Assembly (NCBI GenBank): GCA_013002465.1
Contig: JABDJO010000099.1
Span: 34,182-98,181, forward strand
Source of the DNA: Silicimonas sp.
GTDB taxonomy: Bacteria; Pseudomonadota; Alphaproteobacteria; Rhodobacterales; Rhodobacteraceae
Reading direction: 5' to 3'
Length of the DNA: 64,000 bases
Shown in pieces: positions 43,479 through 53,237 of the stretch; position 1 is the first letter of the stretch, and every line of letters starts with the position of its first letter. A model generated the notes under the pieces. The model was not told the origin of the DNA. It ran no database searches and saw only the letters and a list, made by a program, of their open reading frames with translations. A program made the translations under genes and the position numbers.

Positions 43479-44471
43479 ATGAACACTTTGAACTTGTTGG
43501 ATTTCGTCGAGACGCCGGCCTTCGCCATGGTCTTTGCTGGTGATGAAGCGCCGAACATCGTTTTCTGGAACGCACGGGCCGAGGCGTTTACAGGTTTGAA
43601 ACGGGCCGAGGTCTTGGGCAAATCGCCAACCTTCGTCATGGGGTCCTTGGCGGCACCCTTGTTGTCGTCCGATTGGTGGGACAATCCCGGCCAGGTGATG
43701 ATCGAAGGGTTTGGCATCGTCAAACTCGTGGGTCTGCCGGACGCGAAAACGGTTGTGGGTACCGTTGTCAGCGCGATGCGGCGCACCGACGACGACGAAC
43801 GGGAGATGTTTCTTGGCATGGCCACCCATGATGTGCGCGCGCCACTGCGCAACATTGCCCACCTTTGCGAGGAGTTATTGGTCGATTACCCGGACCCCGG
43901 CGATGGCCGCAACCGGCTTGTCCGCACCATCCGCGCGGTTTCGGACCGCACGCTGGCCATGACCGAAGAAATCCTGACCGCCGTTCAGGCCGACAGCCTG
44001 CAATATGCGCCATCCAGCGCAGTTGACCTTCAACCGCTCTGCGATCTGGTTTTCGCCACCCTTGACCCCACGGGGCGGCACGGGCTGAGAAGCGACCCTG
44101 CTTCGCTTATTGTCGAACGCCCGGTTCTGCAGATCGTGCTGCGCAACCTTGTCGACAATGCCATTCGCCATGGGGCTTCGGAAAGCGCGCTTAACATTCA
44201 TGTCAGCGTTGCCGAAGCGGAACCCGGGCGGCTTTCGGTTTCGGTCGCCGACGATGGCCATGGGTTTACCGATTTGTCGCTGAAGTCACTGTCGGGAAAC
44301 GACGTACGCTATGACAGCGGGTTCGGGCTTTATGGTATCCGGCGCCTGTTGCGCGCGCGGGGCGGCGGGGTCACCGCCGCCGCCGGGGCAGGCGGCAAGG
44401 GCAGCGTTGTGACGGTGACGCTTCCGGGTCGGTTGCGTCGGAAAGCGCCCGAGATTGCCCACGCCTCCTAA
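43479..44471 (+). CDS. PAS-like sensor histidine kinase
   Basis: A 330-residue soluble kinase. Residues 1-100 look like a short PAS domain (ETPAFAMVFAGDEAPNIVFWNARAEA). The H-box is MATHDVRAPLRNIAHLCE (His near 117), N-box LRNLVDNAIRHG, G1 VADDGHGF and G2 GFGLYGIRRL. No membrane segment, so it senses inside the cell. It is divergent from the peptide-binding gene and no receiver gene is adjacent. The AT-rich leader and weak ribosome site suggest low expression. Confidence 0.9.
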   Translation: MNTLNLLDFVETPAFAMVFAGDEAPNIVFWNARAEAFTGLKRAEVLGKSPTFVMGSLAAPLLSSDWWDNPGQVMIEGFGIVKLVGLPDAKTVVGTVVSAMRRTDDDEREMFLGMATHDVRAPLRNIAHLCEELLVDYPDPGDGRNRLVRTIRAVSDRTLAMTEEILTAVQADSLQYAPSSAVDLQPLCDLVFATLDPTGRHGLRSDPASLIVERPVLQIVLRNLVDNAIRHGASESALNIHVSVAEAEPGRLSVSVADDGHGFTDLSLKSLSGNDVRYDSGFGLYGIRRLLRARGGGVTAAAGAGGKGSVVTVTLPGRLRRKAPEIAHAS

Positions 44472-44473
44472 AC

Positions 44474-45682
44474 TCAGGACGTGAAGTCATAGGCCCGCTC
44501 GCCATGCTGAGCGAGGTCAAGCCCGGTGGTCTCGGCCTCGGCATCGACGCGAATGCCGACAAGGGCCTTGGCCAATGTCGCGATTGCCAGCGTTGCAACA
44601 ACCGTGAACAGCCCGACAATCACCAGGGCACCCAGTTGCGCCGTCCAACTGGCGTCAATCGGGTTGGTATCGGGGCGCAAACCGGCAAAGACCGCGATCA
44701 TCAGGGTGCCAAAGATGCCGCCCACCCCGTGGACCGCAAAGACATCCAGCGTGTCGTCGATTTTCAGCTTGTTGCGCACCATGTTGACGGCCTCCTGACA
44801 CATGACGCCAGCAACCGCTCCGATGATCAGCGCTTCGACGGGGCCGACAAATCCGCTGGCCGGAGTGATCGAGGCCAAGCCGGCAATCGTTCCCGTCACG
44901 AGGCCCACAAGCGAGGCCTTGCCGTACTTGATCTTTTCCCACAAAGCCCAGGTGAGGGAAGCCGTGGCCGCCGATATATGCGTGACCGTCAAAGCCATGG
45001 CCGCGCCGCCGTCGGCCGCCAGCTGCGAGCCACCGTTGAACCCGAACCAGCCGACCCAAAGCATCGCGGCCCCGATCATCACATAGCCGGGGTTGTGGGG
45101 CGGCTTGGTGGCATCGCGCCGCCGCCCAAGCATTACCGCCAGGATCAGTGCTGCAATCCCCGCGGTCTGGTGAACGACGATGCCCCCGGCGAAATCGCGA
45201 ACCCCGGTCGCGCCGAATATCCCGCCATCCGACAATATGCCGCCACCCCAGATCCAGTGAACCACCGGCGCATAGCAAAGCAGCATCCAAAGCCCCGAAA
45301 ACAGAAGGACAAATGCAAAGTTCACCCGTTCGACGTAAGCGCCGACGATGAGGGCCGGGGTGATGATCGCGAATGTCATCTGAAAGGCAAAGAACAGCAC
45401 TTCGGGTAGCGTGCCCGACAGGCTGTCGGCGGTCACACCAGCCAGGAAGAACTTGCCCGTGCCGCCCCAAAGACCGCTGGAGCCTTCCCCGAAGGCGATG
45501 GAATAGCCGGCGGCAAACCACAAGACGCTCATCAGGCAGGCAATGGCATAGCAATGCATGAAGACGCTCAGAACGTTGCGCGACCGCACAAGGCCGCCGT
45601 AAAACAGGGCCAGCCCAGGCAGTGTCATGAACAATACCAATGCGGTGGCGGTGATGATCCAGGCGGTGTCTGCGGCAACCAT
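44474..45682 (-). CDS. amtB: ammonium transporter
   Basis: A 402-residue Amt channel with 11-12 membrane helices. The conduction His residues lie in CYAPVVHWIWGGG and VFAVHGVGGIFGT; the Amt signature DFAGGIVVHQTAGIAAL is present. AGAGGGA ribosome site. Unlike most bacteria, no glnK is next to it. It converges with the kinase gene at 43479. Confidence 0.95.
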   Translation of the reverse strand: MVAADTAWIITATALVLFMTLPGLALFYGGLVRSRNVLSVFMHCYAIACLMSVLWFAAGYSIAFGEGSSGLWGGTGKFFLAGVTADSLSGTLPEVLFFAFQMTFAIITPALIVGAYVERVNFAFVLLFSGLWMLLCYAPVVHWIWGGGILSDGGIFGATGVRDFAGGIVVHQTAGIAALILAVMLGRRRDATKPPHNPGYVMIGAAMLWVGWFGFNGGSQLAADGGAAMALTVTHISAATASLTWALWEKIKYGKASLVGLVTGTIAGLASITPASGFVGPVEALIIGAVAGVMCQEAVNMVRNKLKIDDTLDVFAVHGVGGIFGTLMIAVFAGLRPDTNPIDASWTAQLGALVIVGLFTVVATLAIATLAKALVGIRVDAEAETTGLDLAQHGERAYDFTS

Positions 45683-45827
45683 GACGATCCCTCTTTGATG
45701 GTTTGGCGAACAGGAAGCCCAGTTCGCGGAGATGCAAAAGCCGGGAGGGGAAGTTAGGGGCGATTATCGGACGATGTTCACCGATTGCCTGATTTTCGGG
45801 CACTATCCTTGCGAAACGCTCAATATG

Positions 45828-46298
45828 TCAGCGCTTTTCGAGTGCCTTGCCCAGAAGCGTTATCGCATGAGCAACGCTGACGGCGCGCACATGGTGCCGA
45901 CCGATCGCGCCGAATTGGTGCGTTTCCGACGTAACGCTGCCGTCCTGGGCCAGGCTAAAGCACACCATGCCTTCGGGTTTTGCAGCCGTGCCGCCCGGTC
46001 CTGCTACGCCGGTCACCGATGCAGCAATCTGGGCATCCGCGCGGGCGAGGGCGCCCTTGGCCATGGCGCGTGCGACTTCCTCGCTGACAGCGCCATATTG
46101 GGCGATCAGGTCGGGAGAGACGCCAAGAAGATCGGTTTTTGCGCTGTTGGAGTAAGTCACGAACCCCCGGTCGAACACGTCGGACGATCCGGCGATATCC
46201 GTCAGAGCGGCCGACACCAGCCCTCCGGTACAACTTTCGGCGGTGACAATTCTGATCCCGCGACTTCGGGCCAGGTCCAATAGCGTTTCGGGTGTCAT
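45828..46298 (-). CDS. CinA C-terminal domain / nicotinamide-nucleotide amidohydrolase family
   Basis: A 156-residue stand-alone CinA-C domain (PncC type) that deamidates NMN to nicotinic acid mononucleotide in NAD recycling. Motifs: RIVTAESCTGGLVSAALTD and FVTYSNSAKTDLLGV, ASVTGVAGPGG. Its start overlaps the pgpA end by four bases. The order ispF-pgpA-cinA is common in the group. Confidence 0.92.
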   Translation of the reverse strand: MTPETLLDLARSRGIRIVTAESCTGGLVSAALTDIAGSSDVFDRGFVTYSNSAKTDLLGVSPDLIAQYGAVSEEVARAMAKGALARADAQIAASVTGVAGPGGTAAKPEGMVCFSLAQDGSVTSETHQFGAIGRHHVRAVSVAHAITLLGKALEKR

Positions 46299-46807
46299 GG
46301 TTGATCTGCCACAAAGAAGATGAACCCGGCATGGGCCAGTGTGGCCAGAGCAACCACGCCGAGTGCGGCAAAAACGCCGGCCCAGACATCGTCCAGCATG
46401 ACACCAAGGGCATCGCCGCGCCGGTCTGCGCGCCCGATGATCCAGGGTTTCCAGATATCGAACAGGCGGAAAAGGAGAAATCCCGCGATGATCCCCGGCC
46501 AGAGCCGAAGGGGTGAAAGCCCCGCGTTCCAGGCACCGATGGCGACAGGCAAAAGCGCGATCCACTGGCCCACGACTTCGTCTATCACGATCCAGCTTGG
46601 GTCGTGATCCTGGGCGTTTGCTGTTTCGCGGGCGGTTGCAGAGGTGCCGACCCAGAACAGGATCGCGGCCCCGGCCACAAGGCCAATGACGCCCGCGATC
46701 TGGTACAAAGCCCAAGCGGCGGGCATGGCGGCCAGCGATCCCCAGGTGCCGGGGGCGGGGCGCAGAAATCCGGCTCCGAAAAAGCTGAGGATGAGGCGGC
46801 GCATCAT
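46295..46807 (-). CDS. pgpA: phosphatidylglycerophosphatase A
   Basis: A 170-residue inner-membrane phosphatase that makes phosphatidylglycerol from its phosphate. Motifs: [13 protein letters not shown] near residue 20, [11 protein letters not shown] (Asp/Glu metal ligands) and [10 protein letters not shown]; four hydrophobic helices. Overlaps ispF by four bases. Confidence 0.93.
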   Translation of the reverse strand: MMRRLILSFFGAGFLRPAPGTWGSLAAMPAAWALYQIAGVIGLVAGAAILFWVGTSATARETANAQDHDPSWIVIDEVVGQWIALLPVAIGAWNAGLSPLRLWPGIIAGFLLFRLFDIWKPWIIGRADRRGDALGVMLDDVWAGVFAALGVVALATLAHAGFIFFVADQP

Positions 46808-47283
46808 GCGGACACCAGCGTTGCTGTGGCGAGCGCCGCAATGCCTTCGCCGCGACCGGTGAAACCAAGCGTTTCGGTGGTGGTTGCCTTGACGCTGATC
46901 CGGACCGCGGAAATGCCGGTGATGTCAGCAATGGTGTCGCGCATGGCCTGGGCGTGCGGTCCGATCTTGGGCGTTTCGCAGATGATCGTGCAATCAACGT
47001 GGATTACCCGAAACCCCCGGTTGGCGGCCAAAGCCACAGCGTGCGCCAGAAAGACATGGCTGGCGGTGCCTTTCCATTCCGGATCGGACGGGGGAAAGTG
47101 CTGGCCAATGTCACCCTCGGCCAGAGCGCCATAAATCGCGTCCGTAATCGCGTGCATGGCGACATCAGCATCCGAATGCCCGCTCAGGGCCATGTCATGG
47201 GGCACTCTGACCCCGCAGAGCGTTACATGGTTTCCCGGCTTGAACCGGTGGACGTCAAAGCCGTTGCCAAGGCGGATATCCAT
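46804..47283 (-). CDS. ispF: 2-C-methyl-D-erythritol 2,4-cyclodiphosphate synthase
   Basis: A 159-residue zinc enzyme of the non-mevalonate isoprenoid pathway. GNGFDVHRF (Asp, His ligands), [17 protein letters not shown] and the C-terminal [17 protein letters not shown] are complete. It is a stand-alone IspF rather than the IspDF fusion found in many alphaproteobacteria; ispD is not next to it here. Divergent from dusB. Confidence 0.96.
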   Translation of the reverse strand: MDIRLGNGFDVHRFKPGNHVTLCGVRVPHDMALSGHSDADVAMHAITDAIYGALAEGDIGQHFPPSDPEWKGTASHVFLAHAVALAANRGFRVIHVDCTIICETPKIGPHAQAMRDTIADITGISAVRISVKATTTETLGFTGRGEGIAALATATLVSA

Positions 47284-47448
47284 GAGCGCTGTCCTTTCTT
47301 GTGGTTGAGAAAGGGGTCTAGGCAATGCCAAGGCGGGTGACAATGGGCCGATCTGCGGTTGATTTGCACAAAAAATAGGCATATGCCGCTTTCCAATGCA
47401 CAATGGCCCGCCGCGTGGCCCCGTATAGAGAGCCTTTCGACTTTCATC

Positions 47449-48432
47449 ATGCCGATCACCTTGTCTGATATCACTCTGGATCCGCCTGTGATTCTGGCCC
47501 CCATGGCCGGGATTACCGATCTGCCGTTTCGCCAGCTTGTGGCGTCTTTCGGGGCCGGACTTGTGGTCAGCGAGATGGTGGCCAGCCAGGAAATGGTCCA
47601 GGCAAAACCCGGTGTGCGCGAAAAAGCGGAACTGGGGCTGACCGAAGCGGCGACCTCGGTGCAACTGGCGGGTCGTGACGCCTTTTGGATGGCCGAAGCC
47701 GCACGGCGCGTCGAAGCCGAGGGCGCGCGGATCATCGACATCAACATGGGCTGTCCTGCCAAGAAGGTGACGGGCGGGTTGTCGGGCTCGGCCCTGATGA
47801 AGACCCCGGATCACGCCATGTCGTTGATCGAGGCCGTGGTCCAGGCGGTTCAGGTGCCAGTCACGCTGAAAACCCGGCTGGGCTGGGACGACGCGTGTCT
47901 GAATGCCACAGAAATTGCCCGGCGCGCCGAATTGGCCGGTGTCCAGATGATCACGATTCATGGCCGCACACGCTGTCAGTTCTACAAAGGGCGGGCGGAT
48001 TGGAGGGCGATCCGTGCCGTGAAGGACGCGGTGTCGATCCCGGTGATTGCCAACGGTGACATCCTGACCGCCAGCGATGCCCGGGCCGCATTGTCGGCGT
48101 CGGGCGCGGATGGTGTGATGATCGGGCGTGGCATCCAGGGCGCACCCTGGCGGCTGGCCGAAATTGCCCACGGCCTGGGGTTTGCTCCGGCTCCGACGAT
48201 CCCTGAAGGCGAGCGCTTTCTGGCCATGGTCGCGGATCACTACCAATCGGCCCTTGCGTTCTATGGCGATGATCTGGGCGCGCGCGTTATCCGCAAGCAT
48301 CTTGGCTGGTACATGGAGCGTGCGGGCACGCCGGGGCCGCTCAGAAGGCAAATACTGACGGGTGCGCCACCAGAGGTCATGGCGCTTCTGTCCGACGCAT
48401 TGGTGCCTGCCTTCGCAAGAGATGCAGCATGA
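47449..48432 (+). CDS. dusB: tRNA-dihydrouridine synthase (DusB/NifR3)
   Basis: A 327-residue FMN enzyme that reduces specific uridines in tRNA. Motifs: [38 protein letters not shown] (active-site Cys) and [17 protein letters not shown]. In Rhodobacter this gene is nifR3 and is the first gene of the nifR3-ntrB-ntrC operon, as here; stop overlaps ntrB by four bases. Confidence 0.96.
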   Translation: MPITLSDITLDPPVILAPMAGITDLPFRQLVASFGAGLVVSEMVASQEMVQAKPGVREKAELGLTEAATSVQLAGRDAFWMAEAARRVEAEGARIIDINMGCPAKKVTGGLSGSALMKTPDHAMSLIEAVVQAVQVPVTLKTRLGWDDACLNATEIARRAELAGVQMITIHGRTRCQFYKGRADWRAIRAVKDAVSIPVIANGDILTASDARAALSASGADGVMIGRGIQGAPWRLAEIAHGLGFAPAPTIPEGERFLAMVADHYQSALAFYGDDLGARVIRKHLGWYMERAGTPGPLRRQILTGAPPEVMALLSDALVPAFARDAA

Positions 48433-49508
48433 CGGAGGCGACCAACGATCTTTGGCAATCCCTGCCGGTGCCCGCGATCATGTTTGACGCGGGAGATCTG
48501 ATCGTCGATGCAAATCCGTCCGCAGAAAGTTTCTTGAACGCCTCGCTGAGGCAAGTGCAAGGCAAGCCGGTCTTTGACGCTCTGGCGATTGACGCTCCGG
48601 TCGATGAACAGGCCCGCCGGGCGCGCGACGACCAGACGCCTTTGTTCATGAACAATGTCGATGTGGGCACCGGCTTAGGCGCGCCGGTGAGTTGCAACAT
48701 CCAGATCGGCCCGCTGCAGGATCATCCGGGGCACTTGTTGATGTTGCTGCAACCCCAGGTGCTGGCCGACCGCCTGGGGCGTGCCATGCCGGTGAAATCC
48801 GCGGCGAAGTCCGCGATTGGCATGGCCGAAATGCTGGCCCATGAAATCAAGAACCCACTTGCTGGAATTACCGGCGCGGCGCAGCTTTTGAGCATGAACC
48901 TTGGTGCCGACGACCAGGAACTGACCGACCTGATTGTCAGTGAAAGTCGCCGTATCCTGGCCCTGCTGGCGCAAGTCGAGCACTTTGGCAATCTGCGCCC
49001 GCCGGACTGCGCGGCGGTCAATATCCACGATCTGCTGGACCGGGCGCGGAAGTCTGCAAGCGTCGGATTTGCGGCTCATATGCGGTTGGTCGAAGATTAC
49101 GACCCCTCGCTGCCGCCGACCTGGGTGGATGGGAATCAGTTGCTGCAAGTCTTTCTGAACCTGTTGAAAAATGCCGCAGAGGCGACGGGCGGTTCCCCGG
49201 GTACGATCCGGCTGCGCACCTATTACGACACGGCGCTCAGGCTGCGCCGGCAAGGGGGATCGGCGCCGTTGCCATTAACGGTCGAGATCATTGACGATGG
49301 CCCCGGTTTGCCGCCCGAGATCGCGGCGAACGTTTTTGATCCCTTCGTCTCTGGGCGCGAGAACGGCACCGGGCTGGGGCTGGCCCTGGTGTCGAAGATC
49401 ATTTCCGACCACGACGGTTGGGTCAGCGTCGACAGCGGCCCGGGCCGAACCGTGTTTCGTATTTCCCTGCCAATGGCCTCGAAGGCGCAACAGGACGAAA
49501 AGAGGTAA
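48429..49508 (+). CDS. ntrB: nitrogen regulation histidine kinase NtrB
   Basis: A 359-residue cytoplasmic kinase/phosphatase that reads the nitrogen state through PII (GlnB/GlnK) and controls NtrC. N-terminal PAS-like domain ([20 protein letters not shown]), H-box [18 protein letters not shown]-box [13 protein letters not shown]1 [10 protein letters not shown] and G2 [10 protein letters not shown]. Confidence 0.95.
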   Translation: MTEATNDLWQSLPVPAIMFDAGDLIVDANPSAESFLNASLRQVQGKPVFDALAIDAPVDEQARRARDDQTPLFMNNVDVGTGLGAPVSCNIQIGPLQDHPGHLLMLLQPQVLADRLGRAMPVKSAAKSAIGMAEMLAHEIKNPLAGITGAAQLLSMNLGADDQELTDLIVSESRRILALLAQVEHFGNLRPPDCAAVNIHDLLDRARKSASVGFAAHMRLVEDYDPSLPPTWVDGNQLLQVFLNLLKNAAEATGGSPGTIRLRTYYDTALRLRRQGGSAPLPLTVEIIDDGPGLPPEIAANVFDPFVSGRENGTGLGLALVSKIISDHDGWVSVDSGPGRTVFRISLPMASKAQQDEKR

Positions 49509-49511
49509 GCC

Positions 49512-50870
49512 ATGGACGGCACGATACTGGTCGCAGACGACGACAAGACGATCCGAACGGTTCTGACCCAGGCCTTGACCCGCGCGGGATGCAAGGTGCA
49601 TGCGACGTCGTCGCTGGTGACGCTGATGAGGTGGGTGGACGAGGGCAAGGGCGATCTGGTGATCACCGACGTGATGATGCCGGACGGCAATGGCATCGAA
49701 CAACTTCCGTTGATCAGTGAAAAGCGCCCGGGCCTTCCGGTGATCGTGATCTCGGCCCAAAACACGATTGTGACGGCGATCCAGGCAACCGAAGCCGATG
49801 CCTATGACTATCTGCCCAAGCCGTTTGACCTGCCCGATTTGATGAAGCGTGCCGGGCGTGCCCTGGAAATCCGCCGCCGGGTGTCGAATCCGGTCGTGGC
49901 CCCCCCTGCGGCGGCGGACGACCTTCCCCTCGTGGGGCGGACCCAGGGGATGCAGGCGCTTTATCAGGTTATCGCGCGCGTCATGAACACCGATCTTCCG
50001 GTGTTGATCCACGGTGAAAGCGGAACCGGGAAATCCCTGATTGCCAACATCATACATGATTTGAGTGACCGGCGGAGCCTGCCGTTTGTCGTGGCCACCG
50101 GCGCTGATCTTGAGACGATGGAGGGGCCGGCCAAGCTGATCAGCAGGGCGCGGGGCGGAACGCTTCTGTTTGACGAGGTGGCGGATCTTCCTGGCGAGGT
50201 GCAGGCCCGGATCGTGCGGATGCTGGACAGTTTCGACGACACCAGCCCGCGGGTGATCGCCACCAGCCAAAGCGATCTTTCGCTCCATCTGAAAGCCGGG
50301 CGGTTCCGTCAGGATCTGTACTATCGGCTGGACGGAGTGGCCCTTGACGTGCCGCCCCTGCGCGACCGGGTCGACGATATCGCGCCACTGGTCGAACATT
50401 TCGTTGCCTGCGCGGATCGCGACGGGTTGCCGGTTCGGGCGTTCGAGCCGAGTGCGATGGAGCTTATCCGGGCCTACAGTTGGCCCGGCAATGTGCGCCA
50501 GCTTGAAAACGCCGTGCGGCGGCTTTTGCTGACGGGCACCGAAGCGCTTGTCGGTCGGAGCGATGTCGAAACCGTTCTGGGCAGTCAGCCTGCGGTCGAA
50601 CCTGCGGGCGGTGACGATGACCGGCTGTCAAGCTCGATTGCCCGGCATCTGCGGCGGTACTTCGATCTTCATGGGGGGCAGTTGCCGCCCTCTGGTCTTT
50701 ACGAACGGATATTGCGCGAAATGGAAATGCCGTTGATCGAAATTGCCCTTGATGCGACCGGCGGAAATCAGGCGAAATGCGCAGATTTGCTGGGCATCAA
50801 CCGGAATACGCTCAGAAAGAAGATCACCGATCTCGATATCCGCGTGACTCGGCGGCGCAAATTGATGTAA
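49512..50870 (+). CDS. ntrC: nitrogen response regulator NtrC (sigma-54-independent, Rhodobacter type)
   Basis: A 452-residue regulator: receiver domain (VADDDKTIR, phospho-Asp in [23 protein letters not shown]), AAA+ domain (Walker [10 protein letters not shown], Walker [11 protein letters not shown]) and a C-terminal Fis-type helix-turn-helix ([17 protein letters not shown]). Between Walker A and Walker B the sigma-54 contact loop GAFTGA and its surroundings are missing; the Rhodobacter NtrC of this type is known to activate the housekeeping sigma-70 polymerase. Confidence 0.95.
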   Translation: MDGTILVADDDKTIRTVLTQALTRAGCKVHATSSLVTLMRWVDEGKGDLVITDVMMPDGNGIEQLPLISEKRPGLPVIVISAQNTIVTAIQATEADAYDYLPKPFDLPDLMKRAGRALEIRRRVSNPVVAPPAAADDLPLVGRTQGMQALYQVIARVMNTDLPVLIHGESGTGKSLIANIIHDLSDRRSLPFVVATGADLETMEGPAKLISRARGGTLLFDEVADLPGEVQARIVRMLDSFDDTSPRVIATSQSDLSLHLKAGRFRQDLYYRLDGVALDVPPLRDRVDDIAPLVEHFVACADRDGLPVRAFEPSAMELIRAYSWPGNVRQLENAVRRLLLTGTEALVGRSDVETVLGSQPAVEPAGGDDDRLSSSIARHLRRYFDLHGGQLPPSGLYERILREMEMPLIEIALDATGGNQAKCADLLGINRNTLRKKITDLDIRVTRRRKLM

Positions 50871-50969
50871 AACCGCAACATAACAGTGGCCAATCCGTGA
50901 CTGTGGATAAGTGCCAACTAGATAGGGCGGTTGTCGCGAAGAGCGACACATCATTTGGATGAGGGCTGT

Positions 50970-53225
50970 GTGACCGGGCAGGCACGCGCAGGTTTGTGGG
51001 AAAAGGCCAATCGTCTCAGGCATTTGCGACGTGTTCGTAATGCTGCGACCATTGGGCTGGTGATCCTGGCACCAATCCTGGTGATGGCGACCTTCCTGGT
51101 TCTTGGGCCATTGGACCAGGCCTCCACCCCCCTGACATTGCGACTCGTCCTGTTGGCCGACCTTGTCTATGCGCTGGTCGTGGCGACGCTTGTGGCAACG
51201 CGGATCGCCTCGATGGTGGCGGCACGGCGCGCACGTTCGGCAGGATCCCGCCTGCACCTCAGATTGACCGGCGTCTTTGCCCTGATCGCCCTGATCCCGA
51301 CCGTCATGGTGGCGATATTTGCCGGTATGACCATCAACGTCGGACTTGAGGGCTGGTTTTCTGACCGGGTCAGCAGCGTGGTGGGGGCATCGCTGTCGGC
51401 GGCCGAGGCTTATCAGGAAGATCAACGCCGTGATCTGGTCGAGGATGCCGAAAGTCTTGCGGATTTCCTGAACGCGGCGCGGCAACGGTCGGTCTTTATC
51501 TCGGACGGCGAATTGCGCCAGCTTCTGGGGCAGGGTCAGGGGTTGGTGCAACGTGGATTGCGCGAAGCGTTCGTGATCGACGGCACCGGGGAAATCCGGG
51601 CGCGCGGTGAACGGTCCTACCTGTTCGATTTCGAAAAGCCCGACACTTCGTCACTGGCCCGGGCGGCAGCTGGCGAAACCATGATCATCGAGGACCTTGA
51701 GACAGACGAGTTTCGGGCCCTGTTGCAGTTGGTCTCGTTTCCCGACCGGTATCTATATGTGTCGCGCAGCGTTGACGGCAGGATCATGGGCCTTTTGGAT
51801 GACGCTGCGGAAACTGCTCAGCTTTACAACCAGTTAGAGGCCGAGCGCGGGCGGATCGTCTTTGAATTCGGGCTTTTGTACCTGGGGTTTGCGGTGATCC
51901 TGATCCTGGCGGCGATTTGGCTGGGGCTTTGGTTTGCCGAACGTCTGGCGCGCCCCGTGGGGCGGTTGGCGGGCGCAGCACAACGGGTTGGCGCCGGCGA
52001 TCTGGACGTGCAGGTTCGCGAAGAACCCGGCGACGACGAGATCGCCATGCTGGGCCGCCTGTTCAACCAGATGACGCGCCAGTTGAAGGGGCAGCGGGAC
52101 ACGCTGTTGACCACGAACCAGCAGATTGAACGGCGTCGCAGGCTGTTCGATTCAGTGCTGTCTTCGGTCACCGCAGGCGTTATCGGTTTGGACGTAGACG
52201 GGCAGATCACCTTCATCAACCGGGCTGGCGAGCGCATTCTGAAGACCGAAGATGGTGCGCTTTCGACGCCGCTGCGCGTGGCGGTGCCCGAGTTCGGATC
52301 GTTGCTTGAACGTCTGAACAACAGCGACAAGGAAACCGAGCAGGACGAGGTGCGGGTGTCGCGCGGTGGTGTGGCCGAAACGCTTTTGGTCCGGATCGCG
52401 ACCCGAAAAGGGGCCAATGGCGAAGACGAGGGATATGTCATCGCCTTTGACGACGTGACCGACTTGGTGACCGCACAGCGCATGGCCGCCTGGGGCGACG
52501 TTGCGCGCAGGATTGCCCACGAGATCAAGAACCCGCTGACTCCGATCCAGTTGTCGGCGGGACGGATCAAGCGCAAATTCCGCGATGCGGCTGGCGACCA
52601 AGCGGATCAACTGGATCAAATGACCGATGTGATCGTGCGTCAGACCGAGGATTTGCGCCGTATTGTCGACGAGTTTTCCAAGTTCGCCCGGATGCCAGAG
52701 CCCGACCGCAGTTTGCAGGACCTGACCCAGATCGTCCGCGATGCCGTCACGCTTCAGGAAACGACCGAGGCGCTTGAACTGACCGCCGATCTGCCGGAAA
52801 AACCAGTTCATGCCGATCTTGACACGACCATGATCGGCCAGGCTTTGACAAACCTGATCAAGAACGCAGGTGAAGCCATTGAAAGCCTTTCAGAAATCGG
52901 GAAAGCGCCTGACGGATACACACCGCGTGTGCATGTTGAAATGCACACCACGGAAAAGACGGCCGAAATACGAATTTCGGACAATGGCATTGGTCTTCCC
53001 GAGGACAGGTCTCGGCTGTTCGAACCCTATGTGACCACGCGCGCTAAGGGCACGGGTCTGGGATTGCCGATTGTGAAAAAGATTATCGAAGAGCATGGCG
53101 GAACGCTGATCCTGACGGATGCGGCACCGCTGGACGGATCGGGGCAAATAGGCGCCGCAGCCGTGATCAACCTGCCCCTGGTGGCAAGAAACGAGCAGAC
53201 CGGCGACCTGAAGGTCGCAGAATAA
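50970..53225 (+). CDS. ntrY: membrane sensor histidine kinase NtrY
   Basis: A 751-residue kinase with four N-terminal membrane segments up to about residue 125 and another near 310 (LLYLGFAVILILAAIWLGLW), a HAMP domain, a PAS domain (VTAGVIGLDVDGQITFINRA), and a kinase core: H-box [21 protein letters not shown]-box NLIKNAGEAIES, G1 ISDNGIGLP, G2 KGTGLGLPIV. It pairs with NtrX. The start at GTG 50970 has a GAGGGC ribosome site. Confidence 0.95.
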   Translation: MTGQARAGLWEKANRLRHLRRVRNAATIGLVILAPILVMATFLVLGPLDQASTPLTLRLVLLADLVYALVVATLVATRIASMVAARRARSAGSRLHLRLTGVFALIALIPTVMVAIFAGMTINVGLEGWFSDRVSSVVGASLSAAEAYQEDQRRDLVEDAESLADFLNAARQRSVFISDGELRQLLGQGQGLVQRGLREAFVIDGTGEIRARGERSYLFDFEKPDTSSLARAAAGETMIIEDLETDEFRALLQLVSFPDRYLYVSRSVDGRIMGLLDDAAETAQLYNQLEAERGRIVFEFGLLYLGFAVILILAAIWLGLWFAERLARPVGRLAGAAQRVGAGDLDVQVREEPGDDEIAMLGRLFNQMTRQLKGQRDTLLTTNQQIERRRRLFDSVLSSVTAGVIGLDVDGQITFINRAGERILKTEDGALSTPLRVAVPEFGSLLERLNNSDKETEQDEVRVSRGGVAETLLVRIATRKGANGEDEGYVIAFDDVTDLVTAQRMAAWGDVARRIAHEIKNPLTPIQLSAGRIKRKFRDAAGDQADQLDQMTDVIVRQTEDLRRIVDEFSKFARMPEPDRSLQDLTQIVRDAVTLQETTEALELTADLPEKPVHADLDTTMIGQALTNLIKNAGEAIESLSEIGKAPDGYTPRVHVEMHTTEKTAEIRISDNGIGLPEDRSRLFEPYVTTRAKGTGLGLPIVKKIIEEHGGTLILTDAAPLDGSGQIGAAAVINLPLVARNEQTGDLKVAE

Positions 53226-53237
53226 GGAGATGCAAAA

